DNA of 48,115 nucleotides from Akkermansia muciniphila (GTDB lineage Bacteria > Verrucomicrobiota > Verrucomicrobiia > Limisphaerales > UBA9464): assembly GCA_945900455.1 (NCBI GenBank), contig CAMDJH010000010.1, positions 1 to 48,115 on the forward strand, read 5' to 3'. Positions 1 through 7,448 of the stretch are shown one piece after another. Numbering within the stretch: the stretch's first letter is position 1; each line of letters opens with the position of its first letter. The position numbers and the translations under genes are program-made. Under the pieces are notes generated by a model. It saw nothing but the letters and a program-made list of their open reading frames with translations, was not told the DNA's origin and did no database searches.

Positions 1-1
1 T

Positions 2-145
2 CCGATAACATCCCCTCGGAATTCGCTCAAAAGCTGCGCCAAGTCGTCTTCCGTCACCGTTTTAAGCCGCTTTGACCCTAACCGGAGAATTCCGCGGTCT
101 CAAAAACCGCCCCCAACCGTCCTGTCCTTCCTTATCCGCGGATTT
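2..145. repeat. Dispersed repeat, copy 1 (partner at 44978-45125)
   Basis: This stretch aligns along its whole length with 44978-45125 in the same orientation, at roughly three-quarters identity by eye. Shared landmarks are ttccgtcaccg, ggagaattccgc, ggtctcaaaa and gccgccccca-like blocks, ending in a shared gcggattt. Both copies lie just upstream of a plus-strand gene (a LysR regulator here, a pseudopilin at the other copy). On the minus strand, copy 2 is open for 53 codons. Copy 1 keeps much of the same reading frame (both read RL-x-x-VTE-x-DL-x-Q) but lacks one base near 95-97 and is frameshifted. It may be a decayed small gene or a mobile element remnant. The window starts inside or at the edge of the element, so its true left end is unknown. 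Confidence 0.7.
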
Positions 146-183
146 GGGAAAGAGTTGATGCGTTGCATCAAACACATTCATTC

Positions 184-1104
184 ATGAAGAATCCCCTTGA
201 TAGCCGCCAGTTGCAGGCCTTCGTCACGCTTGCGAACAATGGCAGTTTCACCCAGACGGCACGCGATCTTTTCCTGACTCAATCCGCCATCAGCCATGCC
301 ATGAAGGCGTTGGAGGGCGATGTAGGATGCCGTCTTTTAGACAGGCTGGGTAAAAAGGTGACACTCACCCAGGCTGGGGAACAACTTCTACAACATGCGG
401 AACGAATTCTCGCCGAGATGACCGTCGCGCGCTCCGGTCTGGAGCATTTGGGCAAATGGGGGCATTCACGGTTGAAGCTCGCCGCCCCAGCCGCGCTCTG
501 TGTCTCGCTGCTTCCGACGGTGCTGCGGTCGCTGCAGATCGGGTATCCTAAATGCGGAATCACGATCGAGCCCTGCGATTCGCTGACCATTGTGGAGATG
601 CTGGATGACGGTCGGGCGGAGCTCGCCGTGACGTTGGAAACCAAGCCCGAAGAGCGCTTCCAATTCGATCCGCTTTTTCAGGATGAACTGCTGTTTATCG
701 CCGCACCCGAGCATCCGTGGGCCCGCACTGGCCAGGTTCCCCGGGACGAAATTCCCCGGCAGCAGGTGATCGTTTATGGGAAGCAGAGCCTCACATGGCG
801 ACTCATCGATGACTATTTCCGGCAGGATCGCATTACCCTCAAGACCGTCATTGAACTCGCCAGTACGGAGGCCATTAAAGAATTGGTTAAGCTCAATCTC
901 GGAGTGGGAATCGTAGCTCCATGGGCGATTGCGAAAGAGCTGAGGGAGGGAAGCCTTCTCGCGCTGCCGCTGGGGCGGCGCAAGCTTCGGCGCCCGTGGG
1001 GCGTTCTTCGACTGCGAGCCCGCCGATTGGCGATCATCGAGGAACGGTTTATCACCCTGTGCCGCACGGCGGCCGGACAGCTTTCCGGAATGGAGCCGTA
1101 CTGA
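184..1104 (+). CDS. LysR-family transcriptional regulator
   Basis: This is a DNA-binding transcription factor of the LysR family, 306 residues from the ATG at 184, a usual length. The N-terminal winged helix-turn-helix covers about residues 5-65 (RQLQAFVTLANNGSFTQTAR, then LTQSAISHAMKALE and the wing GKKVTLTQAGE). The rest, from about residue 90, is the periplasmic-binding-like effector domain with the typical EPCDS, LAVTLE and LNLGVGIVAPWA segments. A TTG at 163 would add seven residues, but the ATG sits right before the conserved HTH, so it is preferred; no strong ribosome site separates the two. LysR proteins often control a divergent neighbour, but whatever lies to the left is outside the window. 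The effector and target genes cannot be read from the sequence. Confidence 0.88.
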   Translation: MKNPLDSRQLQAFVTLANNGSFTQTARDLFLTQSAISHAMKALEGDVGCRLLDRLGKKVTLTQAGEQLLQHAERILAEMTVARSGLEHLGKWGHSRLKLAAPAALCVSLLPTVLRSLQIGYPKCGITIEPCDSLTIVEMLDDGRAELAVTLETKPEERFQFDPLFQDELLFIAAPEHPWARTGQVPRDEIPRQQVIVYGKQSLTWRLIDDYFRQDRITLKTVIELASTEAIKELVKLNLGVGIVAPWAIAKELREGSLLALPLGRRKLRRPWGVLRLRARRLAIIEERFITLCRTAAGQLSGMEPY

Positions 1105-1287
1105 GACCACAGACCCGCCTAGGATCCGCGCCGGGAACCACGTTCCATCTCGCTTCGCTGCGGCGGATCCGCCAGAGTCAGCGGCGTATTCTTGGAACGT
1201 CCTTTCTATGATCGAGTTCACAACAGACGCCTGCGGGATCCCACCGGCAAGGATCGTGTTTCGGCAATTCCAGCCTGCCGTATTTCC

Positions 1288-1893
1288 ATGATCACTCATC
1301 TGCACGGTCAACTCCGGGACGTGTCCCCTGCCGTAGTCACCGTCGACGTCCACGGTGTCGGGTACGAGGTGCTGATACCCTTGTCGTCCTTCGACAAACT
1401 CCCTCCCGTGGGGAACGAAGTGCACCTATTAACCCATCTCGCAATCCGCGAAGACGCCCATGTGCTCTACGGCTTTGCCACGGCCGGTGAGCGGGAACTC
1501 TTTCGGCTCCTGATTCACACGGTGAGTGGCATCGGACCGAAGATTGCCCTCAATATTCTAAGTGGGATGAACGCGATCCTGTTCCGTGGAGCCGTCGCCA
1601 GCGGCGACGTTAAGGCGCTCTCTCAAATTCCTGGTGTCGGTCGTAAAACCGCCGAACGAATTGTCGTGGAATTGAAGGACCGGCTCGGACCGGCCGCTGC
1701 GTGGGAAGCCGGCAGCGCCCAACGGACGATGAATCCAGGCGACCAACGTCACAACGATGGAGTTCTCGCGCTGATCGCGCTTGGTTTCAAGCAAAGCGAC
1801 GCCCATGAAGCCATTCGAGCCGCCCAGGCTATGCTCGGAGATAAGGCAAGCATCGAAGATTTGGTGCGTGCCTGCCTCAAGAAGGGGGCCTGA
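1288..1893 (+). CDS. ruvA: Holliday junction branch migration protein RuvA
   Basis: RuvA binds the four-way DNA junction as a tetramer and loads the RuvB motor for branch migration in recombinational repair. The 201-residue product has the standard length and three-domain plan. An OB-fold covers about residues 1-63 (MITHLHGQL, VDVHGVGYEV). Two helix-hairpin-helix motifs follow at about 74-92 (TVSGIGPKIALNIL) and 110-129 (IPGVGRKTAERIVVELKD). The C-terminal RuvB-contact domain lies at about 155-201 (GVLALIALGFKQSDAHEAI). An upstream in-frame start at 1192 would add 32 non-homologous residues, so 1288 is chosen. The stop overlaps the next start as TGATG, so the acyltransferase is translationally coupled. 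ruvB and ruvC are not in the window. Confidence 0.96.
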   Translation: MITHLHGQLRDVSPAVVTVDVHGVGYEVLIPLSSFDKLPPVGNEVHLLTHLAIREDAHVLYGFATAGERELFRLLIHTVSGIGPKIALNILSGMNAILFRGAVASGDVKALSQIPGVGRKTAERIVVELKDRLGPAAAWEAGSAQRTMNPGDQRHNDGVLALIALGFKQSDAHEAIRAAQAMLGDKASIEDLVRACLKKGA

Positions 1894-2624
1894 TGTCGAA
1901 GCCAATGCTTGACGAAAACAGATCGAACCCGTCGCCACGGGCAAAGCCCAGTCGCAGCGGCGTAATTATTCCCGAACAGACTTCGTGGAAGGGCCAAATT
2001 CTTGCACGTTTGATCTGGGCTTTCGTCTCCCTGCTTGCCGCAACCGTCCGCTTCCGGGTGGATGACCGCTCGGGGCTGCTCACTCCGGGCGGCAATGAAA
2101 AAATCCTGTTCGCATTCTGGCACAACCGCCTCGCGATGGCGCTGATCGCCTATCGGCGGATCATCCACCAGCGGGACCCCTCCCGTCATATGGCAGCGCT
2201 GGTGAGCGTGAGTCGGGACGGCGGACTCCTGGCTCGAGTGGTGGAATTATTCGATGGTTTGCCAATTCGAGGTTCCTCCAGCCGTCGCGGACCTCAGGCC
2301 CTTCGCGAACTGGTCGCCGCCTCCCGCACCGGGCGCGATCTGGCCATCACTCCGGACGGACCTCGTGGACCGTGCTACGAAGTTCAGGATGGAGTCATCG
2401 CCACCGCTCAACTCACCGGCCTGCCAATCGTCCCCGTGAGCATCCGGCTCGGATGGAAATACCCGCTGAACAGCTGGGATCGCTTCGAAATCCCCCTGCC
2501 CTTCACTCGGTGCGACATCACCTTGGCCGCGCCGATCCGGGTGCCCCGGGAGGCGACTCCCGAACTCCGTTCTCAGTTGCGAGCGCAACTGCAGGCCATA
2601 CTCCGCGCTGGGGTCGGTCAATAG
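1893..2624 (+). CDS. DUF374 family lysophospholipid acyltransferase-like protein
   Basis: The 243-residue product matches the DUF374 group of membrane-bound acyltransferases related to the LpxL/PlsC superfamily, thought to act on lipid A-type or phospholipid acceptors at the inner membrane. One hydrophobic segment lies at about residues 35-52. Conserved blocks are FAFWHNRLAMAL (73-84), VSVSRDGGLLARV (104-116), RGSSSRRGPQALREL (126-140) and ITPDGPRGP (152-160); the last is the most diagnostic. The start ATG overlaps the ruvA stop by one base. The end of the gene (codons GVGQ and stop) lies inside one arm of a perfect 22-bp repeat whose partner is at 4089-4110, so the last residues may be repeat-derived. 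The acceptor substrate is unknown. Confidence 0.85.
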   Translation: MSKPMLDENRSNPSPRAKPSRSGVIIPEQTSWKGQILARLIWAFVSLLAATVRFRVDDRSGLLTPGGNEKILFAFWHNRLAMALIAYRRIIHQRDPSRHMAALVSVSRDGGLLARVVELFDGLPIRGSSSRRGPQALRELVAASRTGRDLAITPDGPRGPCYEVQDGVIATAQLTGLPIVPVSIRLGWKYPLNSWDRFEIPLPFTRCDITLAAPIRVPREATPELRSQLRAQLQAILRAGVGQ

Positions 2625-2629
2625 TATTG
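2608..2629 (+). repeat. 22-bp dispersed repeat, copy 1, followed by a short tandem
   Basis: Starting ctggggtcggtcaatag, these 22 bases are the exact reverse complement of 4089-4110. The copy overlaps the stop codon of the DUF374 gene. Immediately after it (2630-2658) come three near-copies of a 9-bp unit, ccaagtcgc. Copy 2 is followed on its own strand by a different short string (tcgtattgtag), so only the core is shared. Confidence 0.8.
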
Positions 2630-2747
2630 CCAAGTCGCCCAAGTCGCCCAAGTCGCTCAACCCAATTCTAAGGGGCTCTACTCAGTTCTCCGGCCCGGCG
2701 CTCACGGAGGAGGCCTTGGGGCTAATCCAACATGCCCTTAATTCTTC

Positions 2748-3974
2748 TCACACGGAGCGGGTAACGCCCGGGGAGCCTTCCTGAGCCTGCGCCTCCATCA
2801 CTTCCGGGTATTCGTACGTTTCGCCTTCGAAGTTACGAATCACAATTCGTTCGGCATCCCGCGAAAGTATATAGCCCGGATTCACCGGCACCTTGCCGCC
2901 ACCTCCCGGAGCATCAATCACGTACTGCGGGACCGCATAGCCCGTAGTGTGCCCCCGCAACTGCTCCATGATCTCGATCCCCCGGGCAACACTCGTGCGT
3001 AAATGGGCTGACCCGTGGATCAAGTCACATTGATATATATATAACGGGCGTACCCGGCACATGAGCAACTTCTGGACGTGCGCCTTCATGACCTCAGGTG
3101 TGTCGTTGACATATTTCAGGAGCACCGACTGGTTCCCCAGCGGAATGCCCGCATCGGCGAGACGAGCCAGCGCATCGCGGGCTTCCGTCGTGAGTTCACG
3201 TGGATGATTTGAATGAACGCTAACGAAAAGCGGATGAAACCGCTTCAACATCGCACACAAGTCGGGAGTAATCCGCTGCGGCAAAAAGATCGGAATTCTC
3301 GTTCCTATGCGAAGAAATTCAACATGAGGAATGGACCGAAGCCGCGACAAAAGTTGTTCAAGTTTTTCGTCGCTGAAGAGGAGTGGATCCCCCCCACTCA
3401 GCAACACATCCCGAATCTGCGGATTCTTCTCAATGTAGGCTATTTGGCGGTCAAATTCCGGATGAAAGTCATAACCGCTGGCGTTGCTGACCAGACGAGA
3501 CCGCGTGCAATAACGGCAATAGGCCGCGCACCGATCGGTCACCAGAAACAATACCCGGTCGGGATACCGGTGGACCAGGCCCGGCACAGGCGAATGGGAG
3601 TCTTCACCACAGGGATCACTCATTTCCCAAGACGCCTGATGCGTCTCTTCGACCCGCGGAATCACCTGCCAACGGATGGGACAATTCGGGTCCGCCGAAT
3701 CAATTAAGTTGAAAAAATAAGGCGTGATCGCCAGAGCCAGCTTGGATTCCCCGGCGAGAATTGCCCCCGCCCGCTCCTCCGGTGAAAGGGTGGGGAGGAA
3801 CTTCTCCAATTGAGCCACGTTCGTGATCCGATTCTTTAACTGCCACTTCCAATCGTTCCACTCCGCATCGGAAACTTGGCTCCAGAAGCCACGACCAGCG
3901 GAGCGAAACTGCTTTAGCGATTCATGGATCGAAAGGGGGGAAGGAATCGGGGCGGAGGACAAACCGGTCTGCAT
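2748..3974 (-). CDS. kamA: Lysine 2,3-aminomutase (radical SAM, PLP)
   Basis: The enzyme moves the amino group of L-lysine from carbon 2 to carbon 3 to give L-beta-lysine, using S-adenosylmethionine, a 4Fe-4S cluster and PLP. The 408-residue product carries the radical SAM motif CAAYCRYC with Cys149, Cys153 and Cys156, the SGGDPL loop (194-199), and PGGGGK with the PLP lysine at Lys361. Asp317 and Asp354 match the two aspartates that hold the substrate. Length fits KamA better than the shorter EpmB. The frame is open further upstream to 4475, but that extension overlaps a divergent gene and resembles nothing in the family, so ATG 3974 is used. No acetyltransferase ablB and no lysine fermentation gene is nearby. 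The gene stands alone on its strand between two copies of an inverted repeat. Confidence 0.9.
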   Translation of the reverse strand: MQTGLSSAPIPSPLSIHESLKQFRSAGRGFWSQVSDAEWNDWKWQLKNRITNVAQLEKFLPTLSPEERAGAILAGESKLALAITPYFFNLIDSADPNCPIRWQVIPRVEETHQASWEMSDPCGEDSHSPVPGLVHRYPDRVLFLVTDRCAAYCRYCTRSRLVSNASGYDFHPEFDRQIAYIEKNPQIRDVLLSGGDPLLFSDEKLEQLLSRLRSIPHVEFLRIGTRIPIFLPQRITPDLCAMLKRFHPLFVSVHSNHPRELTTEARDALARLADAGIPLGNQSVLLKYVNDTPEVMKAHVQKLLMCRVRPLYIYQCDLIHGSAHLRTSVARGIEIMEQLRGHTTGYAVPQYVIDAPGGGGKVPVNPGYILSRDAERIVIRNFEGETYEYPEVMEAQAQEGSPGVTRSV

Positions 3975-4088
3975 CGCAATGGGCCGCAAGCTAGGACGGT
4001 CCTCCAACGTGTCAAGCCGCCAATATCGCGGAACGACGCAACCCCAGCATTCACAGGGGTCGAGAGTGGGTGGAGCACTACAATACGA

Positions 4089-4110
4089 CAATACTATTGA
4101 CCGACCCCAG
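4089..4110 (-). repeat. 22-bp dispersed repeat, copy 2 (inverted)
   Basis: This is the exact reverse complement of 2608-2629. It lies in the 202-bp gap between the divergent kamA and the 4177 gene, so the pair brackets kamA. An exact 22-bp match in 48 kb is not expected by chance. Confidence 0.8.
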
Positions 4111-4176
4111 TGCCGGTTTAATCTCCCCGTTGGATTCCAGTTTTGCCATTGGGAATTTTTCTGATCATCTCGGTGT

Positions 4177-6000
4177 ATGCACGGGTTCGGACGACTGCTT
4201 TGGGGAATGTTTTTCCTCGCGGAATTGTGCATGGGGTTCGCCGCGGAGCCGGCCACCAACACTGCGCCGCCCGATGTCTTCGTCGTTCGGCGGTTTGACT
4301 GGATGCCGCAGATTTCGGGAGTTCGGATGGTGCCCGTCGTTTTTCCCCGTGACTCTCCCGGTCTCGCCGTCGACCACCTGGCCCTTCTGGAAGACCGCCT
4401 TTGGTTGACGGCCCGGCTCCGCAACGCCCGCACAAATGACGCCGGACCCCAGTTATGGGCGCTCGCCGCCACCAATGGCCGCCTGGAACGTGTGCACGGA
4501 GTGCTCGAGAAGTATCATCCCCGCGCCCTCTGGCCGATGGGTCGCGAATTGTGGATGGCATTGGAAGGAGGCGCCGGTGCGTTCCACGCGGGCAGTTATG
4601 CCGTCGAGGGGTTCAACGCCCTCCAGGGACTCGTCAGCTCAAACCTCATGTGCTTCGCCGAGACGGATGGCCGGTTGGCAACGATCAGCGATTCCGGAAT
4701 CGTCTACCTGCTCGATCCTCACGGCACCAACTGGACCCGCTCCGGCGGACCGGCTCCGCCGCTCAATCCAAGATCACCGGACACTTGGCGACTGTTGGCC
4801 GGATCGGGCCCGTGGCTGCTCGCCGCCTCCGCCAATCGCCTCGCCACGCGGCATGTCCTCGCTCCCGAATGGTTGGAAGTTACCCGAGCCATCGCCGCGG
4901 GCACGCCTTGGCTGGAAGACATCTCCATAAACTGCATCGCGGGCGATGAAAAGGGAGGATTCTGGGTGGGCACATCCGGCGGCCTCCACCACCTCCAGGC
5001 GGAATCAGGCGTTGCGACCCACCAGATCGTGCCCTTTAACCCGGGAGTCAGCGGAGCCATCGTTGTCCCGTCAGGACCCTGGCAAAAGCCATCCGCCGCC
5101 GCGTATGACCAAGCCCGAGAGCGCGTTGTCACCGGCATTCGGACGCGAATGCGGGATCGGGCGCGACTGGCAAGGATTAGCATCGAGTCACGGCGAAACG
5201 TCGATCCGATCACCCCGGCCAGTCGAATTCCCGGGGCCGTGCGGGCGATTACTCGGGACAAGTTCTTCCTCTGGATCGCGACCACCGACGGGTTGAATCC
5301 CAACCGCAGCCGCATTCTGGTCTTTCACCTTAAGACGAAGCGATGGCTAGGCTGGTTCGCCGTCGGCCTGCCTGTTCGAACTCTCCTTTCGGATGACACT
5401 CACCTGTGGCTCGGATTAGACGCATCGACCCTGCCGGCAGGGAATATTCTCGTTGCGGTGGAGAAGGCGAGCGTCGTTGCCGTACCGCCCAAACAGTGGG
5501 TGTCAGAAGTCCTCGATCCGTCCGAAACCACCGCCAAATTCGCCCGCCTCCCGGTCAAGGAACAAGCCATCCGCGCCTTCTTCGCCGGAAATCACAACAA
5601 AGTTAATGAACTGCTTGGCAACGACCCAACCGCCGCCGATGCAGAGGAACTGTTCCTCCTGGCCTTTTGCCATGACGCGATCGGATTGGACCAGGCATCC
5701 AAGCAGCAGGCCCTGCTGGAACAGCTGCACCAAAGATTCCCCGCGAGTGTGTTTGCAACCAGCACCCGGACATTGCTCGCGCCAACCCTCCTGAAATTAG
5801 AGCCCATCGAAGAACCGACCGAGACGCCCGCGGACATTTTCATTCGTCGAGATCTCGATAGTGATGGTCGGATCAATGGCCCAGAACTCAAACTCTGGCA
5901 GGGTGATGCCTGGAAACTGAGCGACTTCGACGTAAATGGCGATGGCTCCCTCGATTCGAGCGAGCTCCCGCTTCTGCTCAAGCAGGTTAAGTCCCGATAG
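4177..6000 (+). CDS. Secreted propeller-like protein with C-terminal EF-hand pair
   Basis: I do not recognise a named family for the whole 607-residue protein. It begins with a signal peptide (MHGFGRLLWGMFFLAELCMGFAAEP), so it is exported. The middle holds repeated WV-G-T-GGLHHL / LWLGLD / LWIATTDGL type segments, like the blades of two-component-regulator propellers (for example about residues 264-272 and 365-375). The C-terminus has two calcium-binding EF-hand or dockerin-like loops, DLDSDGRINGPEL and DVNGDGSLDSSEL. Between these lies a helical stretch (about 460-540). No enzyme motif is seen. It is followed by hairpins at 6014-6063 and then another secreted protein on the same strand. The start is the first ATG giving an intact signal peptide. 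Confidence 0.75.
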   Translation: MHGFGRLLWGMFFLAELCMGFAAEPATNTAPPDVFVVRRFDWMPQISGVRMVPVVFPRDSPGLAVDHLALLEDRLWLTARLRNARTNDAGPQLWALAATNGRLERVHGVLEKYHPRALWPMGRELWMALEGGAGAFHAGSYAVEGFNALQGLVSSNLMCFAETDGRLATISDSGIVYLLDPHGTNWTRSGGPAPPLNPRSPDTWRLLAGSGPWLLAASANRLATRHVLAPEWLEVTRAIAAGTPWLEDISINCIAGDEKGGFWVGTSGGLHHLQAESGVATHQIVPFNPGVSGAIVVPSGPWQKPSAAAYDQARERVVTGIRTRMRDRARLARISIESRRNVDPITPASRIPGAVRAITRDKFFLWIATTDGLNPNRSRILVFHLKTKRWLGWFAVGLPVRTLLSDDTHLWLGLDASTLPAGNILVAVEKASVVAVPPKQWVSEVLDPSETTAKFARLPVKEQAIRAFFAGNHNKVNELLGNDPTAADAEELFLLAFCHDAIGLDQASKQQALLEQLHQRFPASVFATSTRTLLAPTLLKLEPIEEPTETPADIFIRRDLDSDGRINGPELKLWQGDAWKLSDFDVNGDGSLDSSELPLLLKQVKSR

Positions 6001-6013
6001 TTCTTCATCGCGC

Positions 6014-6063
6014 GCTCCTAACACGTGAGGAGCCGTAAAACGCCCGAGCGGGTCCGCGCTCGG
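6014..6063 (+). terminator. Two consecutive hairpins after the 4177 gene
   Basis: The first hairpin is gctcct/aggagc (6014-6033) and the second ccgagcg/cgctcgg (6044-6063). They start 13 bases after the stop codon and may end or protect the transcript. There is no clear run of T after either, so a rho-independent terminator is only a possibility. Confidence 0.3.
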
Positions 6064-6192
6064 TCTAAGAGTTTCCGTCGGCCCGTTCCCTTTTTCCGGA
6101 AATCCCCCCTGCCATAACGGTTCTGCATGAGATGTCCCGAACGGGATGTCTCCGGCACATCAGCCGGGACACTCAATGTTCCATCGACCGTT

Positions 6193-7326
6193 ATGAAAAC
6201 TGAAACACTCCGTTCTCTTGGCTGGCTGCTCCTCGTCGTCCTCTATTCGTTGCTTCCTCTCCGCGGCCAGACCTCACTCGCCATCTGGAGATTCAATGAC
6301 ACCAATTCGCCCTTGTCTTTGCCGACGGAGGGATCCGGAGCGCTCGCCACCGTGGGCGGAACTCACCTCGAACTGGCCGCCGGCAGCCCGGCGGAGGGGG
6401 ATATTCCGTCGAACTATTCACTGGCCGTTGCTGGATTTCCTGCGGCCGGAAAATCTCCCGCCACCGCCGGAATCGAATTGCGCTTCTCACCGACCGGGCA
6501 GGCCCGCTTACACCTCGGTCTCGATTGGTACGCAACCGGCTCTGCGTCTCGTCGACTCCGGGTCGATGCCGCCGAAGACGGGCAGATTTTCACGACGGTC
6601 GGCTCCCTTGTCATCGCGAAGGACGGCAGTTTCACCAATGACGTCTGTTTCGATCTGTCCGATTTCGCGGGGTCACCCGTCGCGGGTGATATCGTTCTCC
6701 GCATTGTCTCAGATTTCGATTCCTCCACCAATTATGTCGCCGCCAAGCCTGACGGGAAATATTCCCCCAGCGGCAAGTGGCGATTTGACCGGATTGTCGT
6801 TACCGGATGGCCGGCCGACTGGCAGCCGGCGCCGCCAGCGTTCACCGTGCCTCCCGTCAGCCAGACCAATCGCCCCGGCACAACCGCCCTGCTTCAAGGA
6901 GAGGTGCGCGGCCAGGCACCCTTCTGGTTTCAGTGGCGGCACGAAGGCACCAACCTGCCAGCCGCCAACCAAAACCAACTCCGATTGAGTCGGGTCAAGG
7001 TGTCCCAAGCCGGTCTCTATGACCTGATCGTCACCAATATTGCGGGGGCAATCACCAGCAGTCCGGTCAGGCTCTCCGTCACATCCTCCGCGCCCACGAA
7101 CACCGCCCCTCCGATCCTGGTAATCCCAGCGAAACTCTCCACGGCAGGGGACACCGGTGCATCCGAACTTCGTTTCGAAATTCCGCCGGGCCGAACCTGT
7201 TCGATCTGGAGTACCGACAACCTGGGGGGGGCTTTCCAACGAATCGCGACCGCAATCCAATTCAGCCCTTACTCCGATACGAATCGGTCCGCGGGTTGCC
7301 GCTTCTACCGCATCACACTGCCCTGA
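6193..7326 (+). CDS. Secreted protein with an Ig-like domain
   Basis: The 377-residue product from ATG 6193 starts with a clear signal peptide (MKTETLRSLGWLLLVVLYSL, cleavage near LRGQ). An earlier ATG at 6127 would bury it, so 6193 is preferred. Residues about 28-205 are beta-rich with no family I recognise (LAIWRFNDTNSP near the start is common in Verrucomicrobial secreted proteins). Residues about 214-297 form an immunoglobulin-like domain (PPVSQTNRPG, FWFQWRHEGTNLP, QAGLYDLIVTN). The C-terminal part (about 310-377) resembles the short beta-sandwich tails that end many exported proteins of this phylum. It probably acts in or beyond the cell envelope, in binding rather than catalysis; no active-site motif is seen. 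Confidence 0.75.
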   Translation: MKTETLRSLGWLLLVVLYSLLPLRGQTSLAIWRFNDTNSPLSLPTEGSGALATVGGTHLELAAGSPAEGDIPSNYSLAVAGFPAAGKSPATAGIELRFSPTGQARLHLGLDWYATGSASRRLRVDAAEDGQIFTTVGSLVIAKDGSFTNDVCFDLSDFAGSPVAGDIVLRIVSDFDSSTNYVAAKPDGKYSPSGKWRFDRIVVTGWPADWQPAPPAFTVPPVSQTNRPGTTALLQGEVRGQAPFWFQWRHEGTNLPAANQNQLRLSRVKVSQAGLYDLIVTNIAGAITSSPVRLSVTSSAPTNTAPPILVIPAKLSTAGDTGASELRFEIPPGRTCSIWSTDNLGGAFQRIATAIQFSPYSDTNRSAGCRFYRITLP

Positions 7327-7349
7327 AGTCCCCCATTGACCATCTTCCC

Positions 7350-7419
7350 GGGAGCGCCGGCATCCTGCCGGCGAGTCTGCAGAGAGGACAACACCCGACG
7401 GCAGGATGCCGGCGCTCCC
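7350..7419. repeat. REP-like inverted repeat (21-bp arms)
   Basis: The arms gggagcgccggcatcctgcc (7350-7370) and its exact reverse complement (7399-7419) are perfect over 21 bp, around a 28-base loop. They sit in the gap between the Ig-like gene and the pseudopilin. The wording (gggagcgccggcatcctgcc) is of a kind I associate with high-copy intergenic repeats in Verrucomicrobial genomes. In RNA it would make a strong stem and could also end or protect the upstream transcript. Confidence 0.8.
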
Positions 7420-7420
7420 A

Positions 7421-7448
7421 GGTTCAGGGTCCTAATTCATGTCCATTC
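7421..7448 (+). repeat. 28-bp dispersed repeat, copy 1 (partner at 33841-33868)
   Basis: This 28-bp block (ggttcagggtcc, then aattcatgtccattc) matches 33841-33868 at 25 of 28 positions in the same orientation. It runs over the first possible start codon (7439) of the downstream pseudopilin, which makes that start suspect. Confidence 0.7.

Noticed and set aside
466..1425. Minus-strand 319-codon open frame opposite the LysR gene and ruvA
   Set aside because: It overlaps two well-supported genes on the other strand and has no family features; a shadow of GC-rich coding DNA.
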